From an uncultured Oscillibacter sp. (GTDB taxonomy: Bacteria; Bacillota; Clostridia; Oscillospirales; Oscillospiraceae), in the NCBI RefSeq assembly GCF_910587525.1, contig NZ_CAJULS010000018.1, positions 1-23,212 on the forward strand: a stretch of DNA of 23,212 nt. Reading direction: 5' to 3'. The translations under genes and the position numbers were made by a program. Below are positions 7,756 through 15,878 of the stretch, piece after piece. Each line of letters starts with the position of its first letter. Positions within the stretch are counted from its first letter, which is position 1. The notes beneath the pieces were generated by a model that did not search any database, had not been told where the DNA came from, and saw nothing but the letters and a program-made list of their open reading frames with translations.

Positions 7756-8529
7756 CTACTTCTTCTCAATCCACTCCAGTTCCCACTTGACAGCCCCGGT
7801 GAAAACCGGTGTCCCCGAGGGGACGCTGGCAAATACCGCGCCGGCGGGCGGCGTGTATTTCACTTCCTGGGGAACGCCGGCGGACGCCAGCTCCGCTTCC
7901 AAGGTGTATACGTAGCCCTTCTCATCCATGCTCCCCAGGGCGGCAGTCAAATGGATGCGCTTTCCCCTGTTCTCCAGCCGGAGCGTGACAGTGACCGGCT
8001 CCTCAAGTCCCGGCAGGCCGCTGCCATCCACCGTCAAAACCAGCTCGTGCTCCGCGGAGGGTTGAGAGGGCTGCGCCTGGAAGCCCCTGGCCGTGAAGGC
8101 CTCCCCGTACATGCCGTCCAGCTCCTCGAGAAAGAAGCCGCGCAGCGCATCCGCCAGGTTGCCGCCTGTCAGCGTACCCTCCGCCTGTCCGCACCAGTAG
8201 TAGTCCGTTCTGGTCATGCCGACGGCTTCCCCCTTCTCGTTTTTCTCCTCATTTTCCACAAACCACTCGGCGTACTGGTACTCTCCCGTGTATGCCATCT
8301 CCTCCAGCTCGCCGCACACCAGCCGGAGTCCGGAGGACAATGTCAGATACTTCTGCTGCTCCGTCCGGCCGCCCTGGAGCTTGCCCGCGTTGGACACCGC
8401 CGCCATCAGAAGGGACGACGCCACCATCATGCACACCAACAGAAACAGCAACGCCATCAGGATGGACGCCCCCCGGCTGCTCTTCAGTTTTTCACGCAGA
8501 CACTCCAGGGGACGCCCTCCTCTCTGCAT
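7756..8529 (-). CDS. Minor pilin-like protein, PilX/GspK-like
   Basis: 257 residues. The N-terminus MQRGGRPLECLREKLKSSRG precedes ASILMALLFLLVCMMVASSLLMAA. The glycine and long hydrophobic helix look like a prepilin signal, but the +5 position is methionine, not glutamate, as occurs in GspK and PilX-type minor pilins that cap the tip. A PilX_N-type GASILMALL...L motif is visible. The head contains YYWCGQAEGTLTGGNL and a C-terminal beta-rich section (PVTVTLRLENRGKRIHLTA). The ATG directly follows the stop codon of the giant gene (TAGATG) with only a weak ribosome site, so translation is likely coupled; a later non-ATG start after the in-gene GAGGAGGG box cannot be excluded. Confidence 0.8.
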   Translation of the reverse strand: MQRGGRPLECLREKLKSSRGASILMALLFLLVCMMVASSLLMAAVSNAGKLQGGRTEQQKYLTLSSGLRLVCGELEEMAYTGEYQYAEWFVENEEKNEKGEAVGMTRTDYYWCGQAEGTLTGGNLADALRGFFLEELDGMYGEAFTARGFQAQPSQPSAEHELVLTVDGSGLPGLEEPVTVTLRLENRGKRIHLTAALGSMDEKGYVYTLEAELASAGVPQEVKYTPPAGAVFASVPSGTPVFTGAVKWELEWIEKK

Positions 8530-11500
8530 CTAATTTCCGGCCGCAGGCGGCCTGACCGGAGTCATAACCACCGTGTGGTCCAGCCCATCCATGGTCAGGG
8601 CAAGCGTCAGCTCCGGCGCGTTCTGGTTCGCTGGCACACCCTCCAGGGTAATGACGTTATCCTTCACGGCGGCGGTGACGCCGGTCCCCTCCGGGAGACT
8701 CGCCGACAGCACTGTAACGCTGTGCTCACCGAAGCCGCCGCTGAAATCAATGGTACAGGTGCCGTCCTGCCAGACGGCCTCCGGCAGCGCAAGTACGGTA
8801 ACCGCCAGCGTGTGAGGCTGCTCCGTATCCTTATAAATATAGGTATAACCGATGCTCACCATGGACGGAACCTCCAACGCGGGCGCACCGGCCTCCGCCG
8901 TAAGCAGAACATGGGATTCGTTCTCCTCCGGCACCTCCGCGCGGATCAGGTCACTGCTGCTACCGGGGGTGACCAGGCGCAGGTCCTGCGGGGACTGCTC
9001 CAGATATTCGCCGCCGCCAGCGGCGGTGACCGGAGTCCGCCCCCAGGGCGTCATCGCCAGCTCCACCCGGCCGCCGGGGAACACCGCCGCCGTGCTGGGA
9101 CGCAGCTCCAAATAGGCGGTCACGTTGACCGTGACGGCAAGGGGATAGGTGACGCCCCCGTATGTGTATTTAACTGTCACCTTCGTGGTCCCCTCACCCA
9201 CAGCGGCCACCTCCAGGCGGCCGGCCTGGGTAACCGTCCCGGAGGCAATGGTCCCGTCTCCGCTCTCCACACTCCACTGTCCGCCTGCGGGCACGCCCTC
9301 CAGTGTCAGATTCTCGGGGTACGTCCGCTTTGTGTACAGGTCCAGGGCGATGGGTGCGCCTCCGTTGTCCCGCCTGATTCCGTTGAGCGGCCACATGCCG
9401 TAGTGGACACAGTTGGCCCCTTTGTCCCGCGTGAGAATCGTGGGGAAGGGATAATCCAGGCCCTCCAGCTCCGGACGGCCGCCGGGCGGGTAGCTGTATT
9501 TGCCCGCCACGCCGTACCCGTCGATCCGGGAAGTGACGGGGCGGAAAGGTCCTGCCTCCCGGGCCGCCTCGTCGCTGCCGGCAAAGTTGTTCAGGCGCTG
9601 ATAGATCGTCCGCCCACCAATATCATCCTGCCCTGCCAGTTGTCTGTGGGTCACGCTGGCGGCCTGGGCGTCGTTCAGGTCCGTCTTGATGCCGCTGATG
9701 CCGCTTTGGTTCTTTTTCAGCGTCTCGCTCCCCAGGTAGTAGCAGTTTGTGATGGTGCAAATGCCGTGGTTGGCCTTGTTGTCCCAGTTTGCCAACGCCG
9801 ACGCCGCAGAGTTGATCTCACCGGTGCCGCCCAGGGCATAGAGGGACTGGATCTTGTTATACCCGTCCGCCTTTACCTCCGGCAGGACCACATAGCTGTA
9901 ACAGTTCGTCAGGTTGTTGTTTGTAGTGTTGCTCACATTTCCCCGTGTATCATAGGCCTCCGTTCCGATCATAATTCCGCCGCTGGGCTGCAGGGGCTTG
10001 AAGTAGCTGCCTCCCACGATCCCGCCGATGTAGATACTGCCGCCGAGATTGGACTGGTTCTCCAGCTTCCTCACTTCGATCTCCCCTCCGGCATAGCTGT
10101 TGCTGATGGTCCTCTGGGAGGCTCCCGCCAAGCCGCCAATTCGGATGTTGTCCACACTTTTGATACTTCCGGGAAAGACGATGGTGGTCTCCGCGGCGCA
10201 CTTTTCCATATCCATGAAGGAGATTCCCACCAGGCCGCCGATCTCGGCGCCGCCCCAGTTGTTGCCGCCTCCCTCCCGCATTCTGACGTCCGCCTCGATC
10301 CGGTAGCCCGCCACGGAGCAGTTCTGAATTGCGCTCTCACCGTCGGCGGCCGCCAGGCCCGCCAGACCGCCGATTGCGTACCAGCAGCTGTTCGTCTGGC
10401 CGCTCTCATTGCGGTAGCTGACGACCTCTCCGGAAAACAGAACGATGTTTTTCAGTGTGCCGTTGTACACGATGCCAAACAGTCCCGCACAGGAGGACCG
10501 CTGCCCCTTGATGTTGACATTCTCGATCACGTAGTCGTCCCCGTCATAGGTGCCGCAGAACCAGCCGTTGAGGGTGCCCGTTCTGCCGGTGCTCACGTCA
10601 TAATACTCGGCAATGGGCGTGTAATACCGCTTGGTCCCGTCGGCGTTCTCCCGGCCTCTGATATCGTGGCTCTGCGTCCAGCAATACTTTCCGGTGTCGC
10701 CGGAGTTGGACAGATAGGGGAACCGGCTGATGTCTGTGCCGCTTTCAATCACCGTACTGGTGTTCCGCGTACTGCTGTTCCAGTTGATGAACTGGAACTG
10801 CTCGACGGACCGCACGCCGTAGACGTTGTTCTCGCTGCCCGGCGCCGCCTTTCCGGTGACCGGCGCACCGTTTTCCACGCTCCAGCTGTTGTCGGGAAGC
10901 CTCACCGACATGGCGTCGGCAAAGAGGGGATTCAGGGTAAACAAAACCTGAGTGCTGTTTGCGCCGTGATCCTGGGTCAGCTGCAGCGTGGCATTAGGGC
11001 TGGCGGCGGCAGCCCCGTAGGGATACAGTCCCCCCTCCTGATCCAGGCCGAAGGTCCGGTAGGAGTGGAACACAAACTCCTCGTTCTGTCCCTCCGCGCT
11101 CTTGCTCTGCTCCGCCAGCACCTCGTTTACGCGCCTTTCATACTCCGTGGGTTCCCGGTCCATGGTGAGCTGCGACCCTCTCCCGCCATCCGGTGAATAG
11201 TAGATTGTCGTATCCAGAGCGGTAAGGGGAACGTTCTTTTTGGTATAGTACCCGTATCCGTAGTTCGTCACCACGCCGCCGTCATCGTGGGCGTTGGAGA
11301 GATTGCTCCGTTTGGTGATGGTTTTCTCACCGGGCTTCACCGCCAGCACGCTGATATTGAACTTGGACTTGCCGTTGATCTCCAACTCTTCCCAGTAGTA
11401 GACGCCCATCTCACCCAGGTCCATAAGCGCGGGCCACTGGCCGTAGTGAATGGGCCTGTTGTCGGCGTCCTTCACACCGGTGGGATAGGGGAAGAGACCC

Positions 11501-14500
11501 CCGAGAGGTTCATCCGCGTCCATCACCTGCGCCTTTTTCATCTCCGGATTCGATCCGGAGAAGGGATTGGCCTCCAAGGCGGCGTACTTGATCCCCGCGG
11601 CCCTGTCGTCATCCCGGTGGTAATCGGCGGCATAGGATGCCTCCCGGTAGGTGAAGTTTCCCTCGTTGAGGTAATAGGTCTCCGCCTGGCTGCCGCTGCG
11701 CACGCCGCAAAAGCCATAAGTCTCCACCTGCTTCCCAGTGGACTCCAGGTCCGCCGCCGCGTAGGAGTCCCGGATGACGCCGGCATTGTAGCCCACGAAG
11801 CCGCAGATGCGGGCACTGGAGTTTTTGTCCACCACGGCCGTGATCTTTCCCACCGCGTAGGACACGGTGATCTCCCGGGCGGCGTCGTTCCGGCCCGCCA
11901 GACCGCCCACATAGGCGCTGGCGTAGCTGGAGCAGTCGGCAGACAGGGAGGCGGACTCGGCGGCGCTGTTTCGGATTGCGCCGCTGTTCTGCCCCACCAG
12001 GCCCCCCACATAGATGGTAGACCCGAAGGAATAGCCCGTGAGGCTGATACCGGACACGGCGCAGTTCTGTATGGTACCCGCGTTTCCGCCCGCCAGCGCA
12101 CCCACATACAGCGACTGGGAGCCGTTGTCCATGGCCACGGTCACCGCCTGCTCGGGATTCATCTTGTACACGATATCCCGCAGAGTTCCAGCGGAATAGC
12201 CGAAGAGTCCCGCGTAGAACCGCTCGCTGTTCTCCTGGACGGAGAAGGTCACGCCGCGAATTCTGCGGCAGCCGCCGTCATACACACCGTGGAAGGGTTC
12301 GTTCCAGCTGCCGATGGGGGTCTGCCGGAAGGGTGCGGAAAACAGGCCGTATCCCGTATACGAGCCGTAGTCCAGATGCAGCTCCTGCCGGAAGGTATAG
12401 CGGTGCTCCCGATTGCTGTAATACTCCCTGTAGACGCTCAGATTATAGAGGTGCCGGGGCGTGCGGACGCTGGCCGTGTTTCTCCGGCCCTTCTCCACCA
12501 GCTCCTCTCCGGCGTATCTTTCGGCGGCCGCGGTGTCCCAGACGGGGACGGTTCCGCCCTCCTCCGTCTCCTCCGGCACATAGGGAACCACCGTCTCCGC
12601 GAAATGGGGATTGTAGAAATACTCTCCACTCACAGGCACAATCCCGTCGGCGTTGAGTTCAAACCTGAGGTACTGGAAGAAGTGCTCACTGGCCCCGCCA
12701 GCAACGATCATCTTCTCCGGCAGGGCAATCAGGTAGTAGTCCGCCTCGCTGCCCTCGCCATTCTCCCAGACAGCCGAAGTGAGTTCGCTTTTGCGGTAGA
12801 CAGCGGACACCTCCTGAGCGCCTTCGCCGGAGGCCCAGCTGTTCTTGACGCCGTCCCAGCAGCTTCCGCCGGCGTCCCAGTAGGTGACCTGGACGTAGCC
12901 GTTCTCCGGCAGATCCTTCAGATCCGACTGCAGCAGCGCCACGGCGTACCCGTCCGAGAGGATAGTCCGCCCGTTGTCCAGTTTGCCGATCCCGGTCAAA
13001 TACCGGGCGTTGCCACCGGAGAAACCGTAACGCTCCTCCCCGGGTTTTTTGACCTCATACTCCTCAAAGTAAACCAGGCTGGGTTCCTGGAATTGGGCGC
13101 CCCAGTCGCCGTAGTGGGGCAGGCCCGCCAGTCCCGGGAAGCTGTAATTCACCAGGTTCAGGTGCTCCCGGAGGTTGTAGGGCCGGGTGTCCCGGGCGGT
13201 CTTCCAGTCAAATGCGCCGCCCAGACCATCCCTGAACGCCCCGGTCCGGTCCGTCATACCGGCATAGTCCCGGCCCCACGCCTCGCTCCCGGCTATCTGA
13301 CCGGAGGTTTTCAGATAGAATGTGTTCTGAAAAACACCCTCCCCGCTGTTCTCCTGCATCTCCGTCAAGCCGTAGACCGCAGCCCCGCCGTCTCCCTCCA
13401 CAGGATAGCACATCGCGGAATAGACGTTTTCCGTGTAGGTCTTTCCTACTCCCAGGCACAGCCCGGCGGCCTTCTCCTCCGCATAGATGAAACCGGCGGC
13501 ATAGCAGTTCTGCAGCTTCGTGCCCGCGTTCTCCTGAAGACGGCCGATCAGTCCCGCGGCGTTTTTTCCGGCCAGGTAACAGTCGGCGTAGGAATTGACA
13601 ATGTCCAGGCTCCCATTGGCCGTGCCCACCAGGCCCCCGGCCATATCCCGCCCCTCCGCCAGTGTGGCCGCGAAGCAGTCGGTAATCGTATTTCCGGCAT
13701 AGCTGTAGTTCAACCGTCCCACCAGGCCCCCGGCCACAGCTCCCTTAACCTGATACACGTAGCCGCCGTCCTCCGCATCGCTGCCCAGCAGCTCCCGCAG
13801 GTCTGGGTGGTCCCCGGTGGCCTCCCAGTAGACCCGGCAGTTCTCAAAAGAGGCGTACTCCGCCGTGCCGGCCAGTGCGCCGGCCACACCCGCCGCGCCG
13901 GCGTCCACTGCGGCGTTGACCAGGCGGACGTTTTGAATTGAAAATGCACCTTTGCTGTCAAACATGTTTTCCCTGTTCCCCACGCTGGAAAACAGTCCCG
14001 CCGGCTTCCCGCCGGCGCTCTCCGGCGTCACCAGCAGGCCGTAGATCTCCTTTTCACTGCCGTTGTAGGTATTCAGCTCTGAATTTTCAATGGGGCGGAA
14101 CGCATACCCGGGGTAGGTCTCATTCTCCGCGCAGTAGATCCGGTCGTTCTGCTCCGCGCCGGTCTTTCCGCTCACGCCGGAAAAGCCGCTGTCCAGATTC
14201 TGGAGGTGACGCAGAAGGCGGATACCGGCCGTGCTCCCACCGCTGCCCTCGGCAAACAGACTGTTATCTGTGTCGCTGTCCGACGACTGGCTGGGCCGGT
14301 ACCCGGCGGCAGACAGTCTAAGGCTGGCGGAAACCGTAAAGTCCCCGCCGTATGTATCCGTCCCGCCGAACAGATCCTTAAACTGCTCCCCGCTCCTCTC
14401 CAGCGAGTCCAGCACCCAGATGCAGGTGGTGACGGTATTGCCGTTCCGGAAAGTCGTCTTTTGGGAGAGCAGGCGTTCGCCCTCCAGAAGGGACACCTGG

Positions 14501-15207
14501 GTGCCACCGTACTTCAGCTCCACTTCCCGCCTCATATTCAGGCCCGGGATGGCCGACACGGAAGTCGGGATGCTGAAGGTGACCTCCACCGTCAGCTTCT
14601 CCTCATTGCGGATCAGCACGGTGACGTCCGGGGTGGGCAGGCGGCTGGAGTCATCTCCCTCCGCCATACCGCCTCCGTAGTAGCCCAGCATGGGTCTGGC
14701 CCGCATCCGTTCCACCCTGGACGCCGCCGTCCACTCGTCGTAAAACGCCTGGAAACCAGCGTCTATCAGTGTCTCAATGGACTCCTCCGCGTAAAACACG
14801 TCGGTCACGCTGCCGCTGACAGGCTCATAGACGATGTAAAAGTGTCCGTCCCACAGCGCCGGATCAATGCTTCCGGTGTCCAGCAGCGCTGCGGACAGGT
14901 TCTCAGAGGATAGGTAGTACGCCTCGCCGGCGCCGTCCTCTGCCACGGCGGCAGAAAGCAGCACCGCCCCCCCGTCCTCTACCAAGCCCCCCAGACGCTG
15001 GCTGCCCGACAACAACACCGCCTGGTGCTCAGCCGCCATGTAGATCTCCCGGGCGGCGTTGTCCAGCTCCGCGATCCGCAGGTAGTCCCGGTAATAGGCC
15101 ACCGCCACGGATCCCAGGCCCAGCAGGATCACAAGGACCGCCACAGCCGCCAGCGTTTCCACAAGGGTAAAACCGCTATTCCATTTTCTCCGGTCGCATC
15201 TTCTCAT
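8530..15207 (-). CDS. Giant modular pilin-adhesin with GLUG repeats (2,225 aa)
   Basis: The leader MRRCDRRKWNSG is followed by FTLVETLAAVAVLVILLGLG: a PilD-type signal with G^F and glutamate at +5, then a pilin-like alpha1 helix (to about residue 60) and a pilin/beta domain to about 300. Residues ~328-1945 hold three related modules, each with GLUG-type repeats such as VGGLVGQNSGAIRNSAAES (about 1067), IGGLAGASQRTISNSYAGG (about 1690) and AGGLVGTANGSLDIVNSYAD (about 523), and each ending in an HYGxW motif (698, 1254, 1935). Residues ~1960-2215 look like Ig-like BIG_2 folds (GTTKVTVKYTYGGVTYPLAVTVNV). GLUG repeats form beta-helices in surface adhesins. I infer a tip-located adhesin grafted on a pilin, like the modular pilins of streptococci but far larger. 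It is the first gene after the operon promoter; ATG 15205-15207 has AGGG 8 nt upstream. It ends against the PilX-like gene (TAGATG). Confidence 0.88.
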   Translation of the reverse strand: MRRCDRRKWNSGFTLVETLAAVAVLVILLGLGSVAVAYYRDYLRIAELDNAAREIYMAAEHQAVLLSGSQRLGGLVEDGGAVLLSAAVAEDGAGEAYYLSSENLSAALLDTGSIDPALWDGHFYIVYEPVSGSVTDVFYAEESIETLIDAGFQAFYDEWTAASRVERMRARPMLGYYGGGMAEGDDSSRLPTPDVTVLIRNEEKLTVEVTFSIPTSVSAIPGLNMRREVELKYGGTQVSLLEGERLLSQKTTFRNGNTVTTCIWVLDSLERSGEQFKDLFGGTDTYGGDFTVSASLRLSAAGYRPSQSSDSDTDNSLFAEGSGGSTAGIRLLRHLQNLDSGFSGVSGKTGAEQNDRIYCAENETYPGYAFRPIENSELNTYNGSEKEIYGLLVTPESAGGKPAGLFSSVGNRENMFDSKGAFSIQNVRLVNAAVDAGAAGVAGALAGTAEYASFENCRVYWEATGDHPDLRELLGSDAEDGGYVYQVKGAVAGGLVGRLNYSYAGNTITDCFAATLAEGRDMAGGLVGTANGSLDIVNSYADCYLAGKNAAGLIGRLQENAGTKLQNCYAAGFIYAEEKAAGLCLGVGKTYTENVYSAMCYPVEGDGGAAVYGLTEMQENSGEGVFQNTFYLKTSGQIAGSEAWGRDYAGMTDRTGAFRDGLGGAFDWKTARDTRPYNLREHLNLVNYSFPGLAGLPHYGDWGAQFQEPSLVYFEEYEVKKPGEERYGFSGGNARYLTGIGKLDNGRTILSDGYAVALLQSDLKDLPENGYVQVTYWDAGGSCWDGVKNSWASGEGAQEVSAVYRKSELTSAVWENGEGSEADYYLIALPEKMIVAGGASEHFFQYLRFELNADGIVPVSGEYFYNPHFAETVVPYVPEETEEGGTVPVWDTAAAERYAGEELVEKGRRNTASVRTPRHLYNLSVYREYYSNREHRYTFRQELHLDYGSYTGYGLFSAPFRQTPIGSWNEPFHGVYDGGCRRIRGVTFSVQENSERFYAGLFGYSAGTLRDIVYKMNPEQAVTVAMDNGSQSLYVGALAGGNAGTIQNCAVSGISLTGYSFGSTIYVGGLVGQNSGAIRNSAAESASLSADCSSYASAYVGGLAGRNDAAREITVSYAVGKITAVVDKNSSARICGFVGYNAGVIRDSYAAADLESTGKQVETYGFCGVRSGSQAETYYLNEGNFTYREASYAADYHRDDDRAAGIKYAALEANPFSGSNPEMKKAQVMDADEPLGGLFPYPTGVKDADNRPIHYGQWPALMDLGEMGVYYWEELEINGKSKFNISVLAVKPGEKTITKRSNLSNAHDDGGVVTNYGYGYYTKKNVPLTALDTTIYYSPDGGRGSQLTMDREPTEYERRVNEVLAEQSKSAEGQNEEFVFHSYRTFGLDQEGGLYPYGAAAASPNATLQLTQDHGANSTQVLFTLNPLFADAMSVRLPDNSWSVENGAPVTGKAAPGSENNVYGVRSVEQFQFINWNSSTRNTSTVIESGTDISRFPYLSNSGDTGKYCWTQSHDIRGRENADGTKRYYTPIAEYYDVSTGRTGTLNGWFCGTYDGDDYVIENVNIKGQRSSCAGLFGIVYNGTLKNIVLFSGEVVSYRNESGQTNSCWYAIGGLAGLAAADGESAIQNCSVAGYRIEADVRMREGGGNNWGGAEIGGLVGISFMDMEKCAAETTIVFPGSIKSVDNIRIGGLAGASQRTISNSYAGGEIEVRKLENQSNLGGSIYIGGIVGGSYFKPLQPSGGIMIGTEAYDTRGNVSNTTNNNLTNCYSYVVLPEVKADGYNKIQSLYALGGTGEINSAASALANWDNKANHGICTITNCYYLGSETLKKNQSGISGIKTDLNDAQAASVTHRQLAGQDDIGGRTIYQRLNNFAGSDEAAREAGPFRPVTSRIDGYGVAGKYSYPPGGRPELEGLDYPFPTILTRDKGANCVHYGMWPLNGIRRDNGGAPIALDLYTKRTYPENLTLEGVPAGGQWSVESGDGTIASGTVTQAGRLEVAAVGEGTTKVTVKYTYGGVTYPLAVTVNVTAYLELRPSTAAVFPGGRVELAMTPWGRTPVTAAGGGEYLEQSPQDLRLVTPGSSSDLIRAEVPEENESHVLLTAEAGAPALEVPSMVSIGYTYIYKDTEQPHTLAVTVLALPEAVWQDGTCTIDFSGGFGEHSVTVLSASLPEGTGVTAAVKDNVITLEGVPANQNAPELTLALTMDGLDHTVVMTPVRPPAAGN

Positions 15208-15251
15208 CAGGATATCCCTCAGTTTGCTCTCTATCTGCCAAAATATTATTT

Positions 15252-15270
15252 CATATCCTTTTCGGATATG
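15252..15270. promoter_or_regulatory. Operator dyad A of the pilus operon
   Basis: CATATCC-TTTTC-GGATATG, a perfect 7-bp dyad with a 5-bp centre. It begins 7 bp downstream of the predicted -10 on the minus strand and so covers the expected transcription start. It is 15/17 identical over the core to dyad B. Confidence 0.75.
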
Positions 15271-15276
15271 TATGAC

Positions 15277-15305
15277 ATTTTAACATATCCTAATCGGATA
15301 TACAA
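15277..15305 (-). promoter_or_regulatory. Predicted sigma-A promoter of the pilus operon
   Basis: On the minus strand: -35 TTGTAT (15300-15305), 17-bp spacer, -10 TAAAAT (15277-15282). The -10 matches the consensus at 5/6 positions, the -35 only at 3/6. It lies about 70 nt upstream of the giant pilin ATG, and no other convincing promoter was found within the operon. Dyad B fills the spacer, so a bound regulator would block RNA polymerase. Confidence 0.6.
15284..15302. promoter_or_regulatory. Operator dyad B, inside the promoter spacer
   Basis: CATATCC-TAATC-GGATATA, a 6-bp dyad sharing ATATCCTnnTCGGATAT with dyad A. It sits between the -35 and -10 hexamers. Its centre is 32 bp from that of dyad A, three helical turns, so two dimers would bind the same DNA face. 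The likely ligand is the XRE protein encoded divergently at 15520. Confidence 0.75.
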
Positions 15306-15355
15306 TAACTTTAAATCCAAAAAGCCCCGTAAATTTTCTCCTGCGTCCTGCTGAT

Positions 15356-15439
15356 ATAGTCAAATAACCCGAAAATGGCAGCGCTGTTCTTCAGGCGGGC
15401 TTTGCCCGCCTGCGTGTGAAACACGCAGAATTTGACTAT
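15356..15439. repeat. 84-nt multi-hairpin element between the pilus operon and its XRE gene
   Basis: Outer 10-bp arms ATAGTCAAAT (15356-15365) and ATTTGACTAT (15430-15439) are perfect inverted repeats. Inside are the hairpins CAGGCGGGC-TTT-GCCCGCCTG (15392-15412) and CTGCGTGT-GAA-ACACGCAG (15410-15428), plus the short palindrome CAGCGCTG. Folded, this is a closed multi-branch structure. It may be a dispersed palindromic repeat/MITE with terminal inverted repeats, or a structured leader RNA of the XRE gene 80 nt downstream. Only one copy is in the window. Confidence 0.7.
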
Positions 15440-15519
15440 GAAATCCCCGCAGGCATACGGCTGGGCGCCCGGTGCGGCGCCGCCCGAACAGGACCCGGAG
15501 CCGGGAAGGAGGTAGGCAC

Positions 15520-15867
15520 ATGGAACTTGATTATCAGGCCATCGGCCTGCGGATCCGCCGGCTGCGGAAAACCCGGGGGCTGACGCAGCAGTCCCTGGCG
15601 GAGATCTCCAATCAAGAGCCGTCCAATATTTCTCATATTGAGCGGGGCGCCACAAAGCTCAGTCTCCCCACTCTGGTGAACATCGCCAACGCCCTGCACG
15701 TGACGGCGGACGAGCTGCTGTGCGACAGCCTGCCGGCGGCGGACGCCGTGTATCACCGGGAGGCAGCCCGCATCCTGTCGGACTGCACCCACTCCGAGTT
15801 GAAAATCATCACTGAGACCATGCGGGCGCTGCGGGAGAGCCTGCGGGACGCCGGCCAGGCCGAATAG
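15520..15867 (+). CDS. XRE-family HTH regulator, candidate repressor of the pilus operon
   Basis: 115 residues. An HTH_3/XRE domain occupies residues ~6-66 (IGLRIRRLRKTRGLTQQSLA then NISHIERGATKLSLPTLVNIANAL), closest in style to SinR/ImmR-type dimeric repressors. The remaining ~50 residues (SELKIITETMRALRESL) form a helical tail suited to dimerisation. ATG 15520 follows GAAGGAGG by 7 nt. The gene is divergent from the giant pilin operon, with the two operator dyads in between, the usual layout for a local autoregulated repressor. No sensor or ligand domain is present, so control probably comes through an antagonist, abundance or proteolysis (inference). Confidence 0.9.
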   Translation: MELDYQAIGLRIRRLRKTRGLTQQSLAEISNQEPSNISHIERGATKLSLPTLVNIANALHVTADELLCDSLPAADAVYHREAARILSDCTHSELKIITETMRALRESLRDAGQAE

Positions 15868-15878
15868 CCCGGCCGGCG
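15849..15878. terminator. GC-rich hairpin between convergent genes
   Basis: CGCCGGCC (15849-15856) and GGCCGGCG (15871-15878) pair around the XRE stop codon, just before the stop of the convergent small gene. No T-run is present, so this is a weak or structural terminator candidate only. Confidence 0.4.

Noticed and set aside
7951..13941. Two very long open frames on the plus strand (7951-11196 and 11287-13941), opposite the giant pilin gene.
   Set aside because: They are antisense to a well-supported gene, have histidine/glycine/arginine-rich translations typical of reverse frames of GC-rich genes, and show no domain or ribosome site.
15432..15460. TTGACT at 15432 as the -35 of the XRE gene promoter.
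   Set aside because: At 16-18 bp spacing there is no acceptable -10 (ATACGG/CATACG), and the hexamer is part of the right arm of the inverted repeat.
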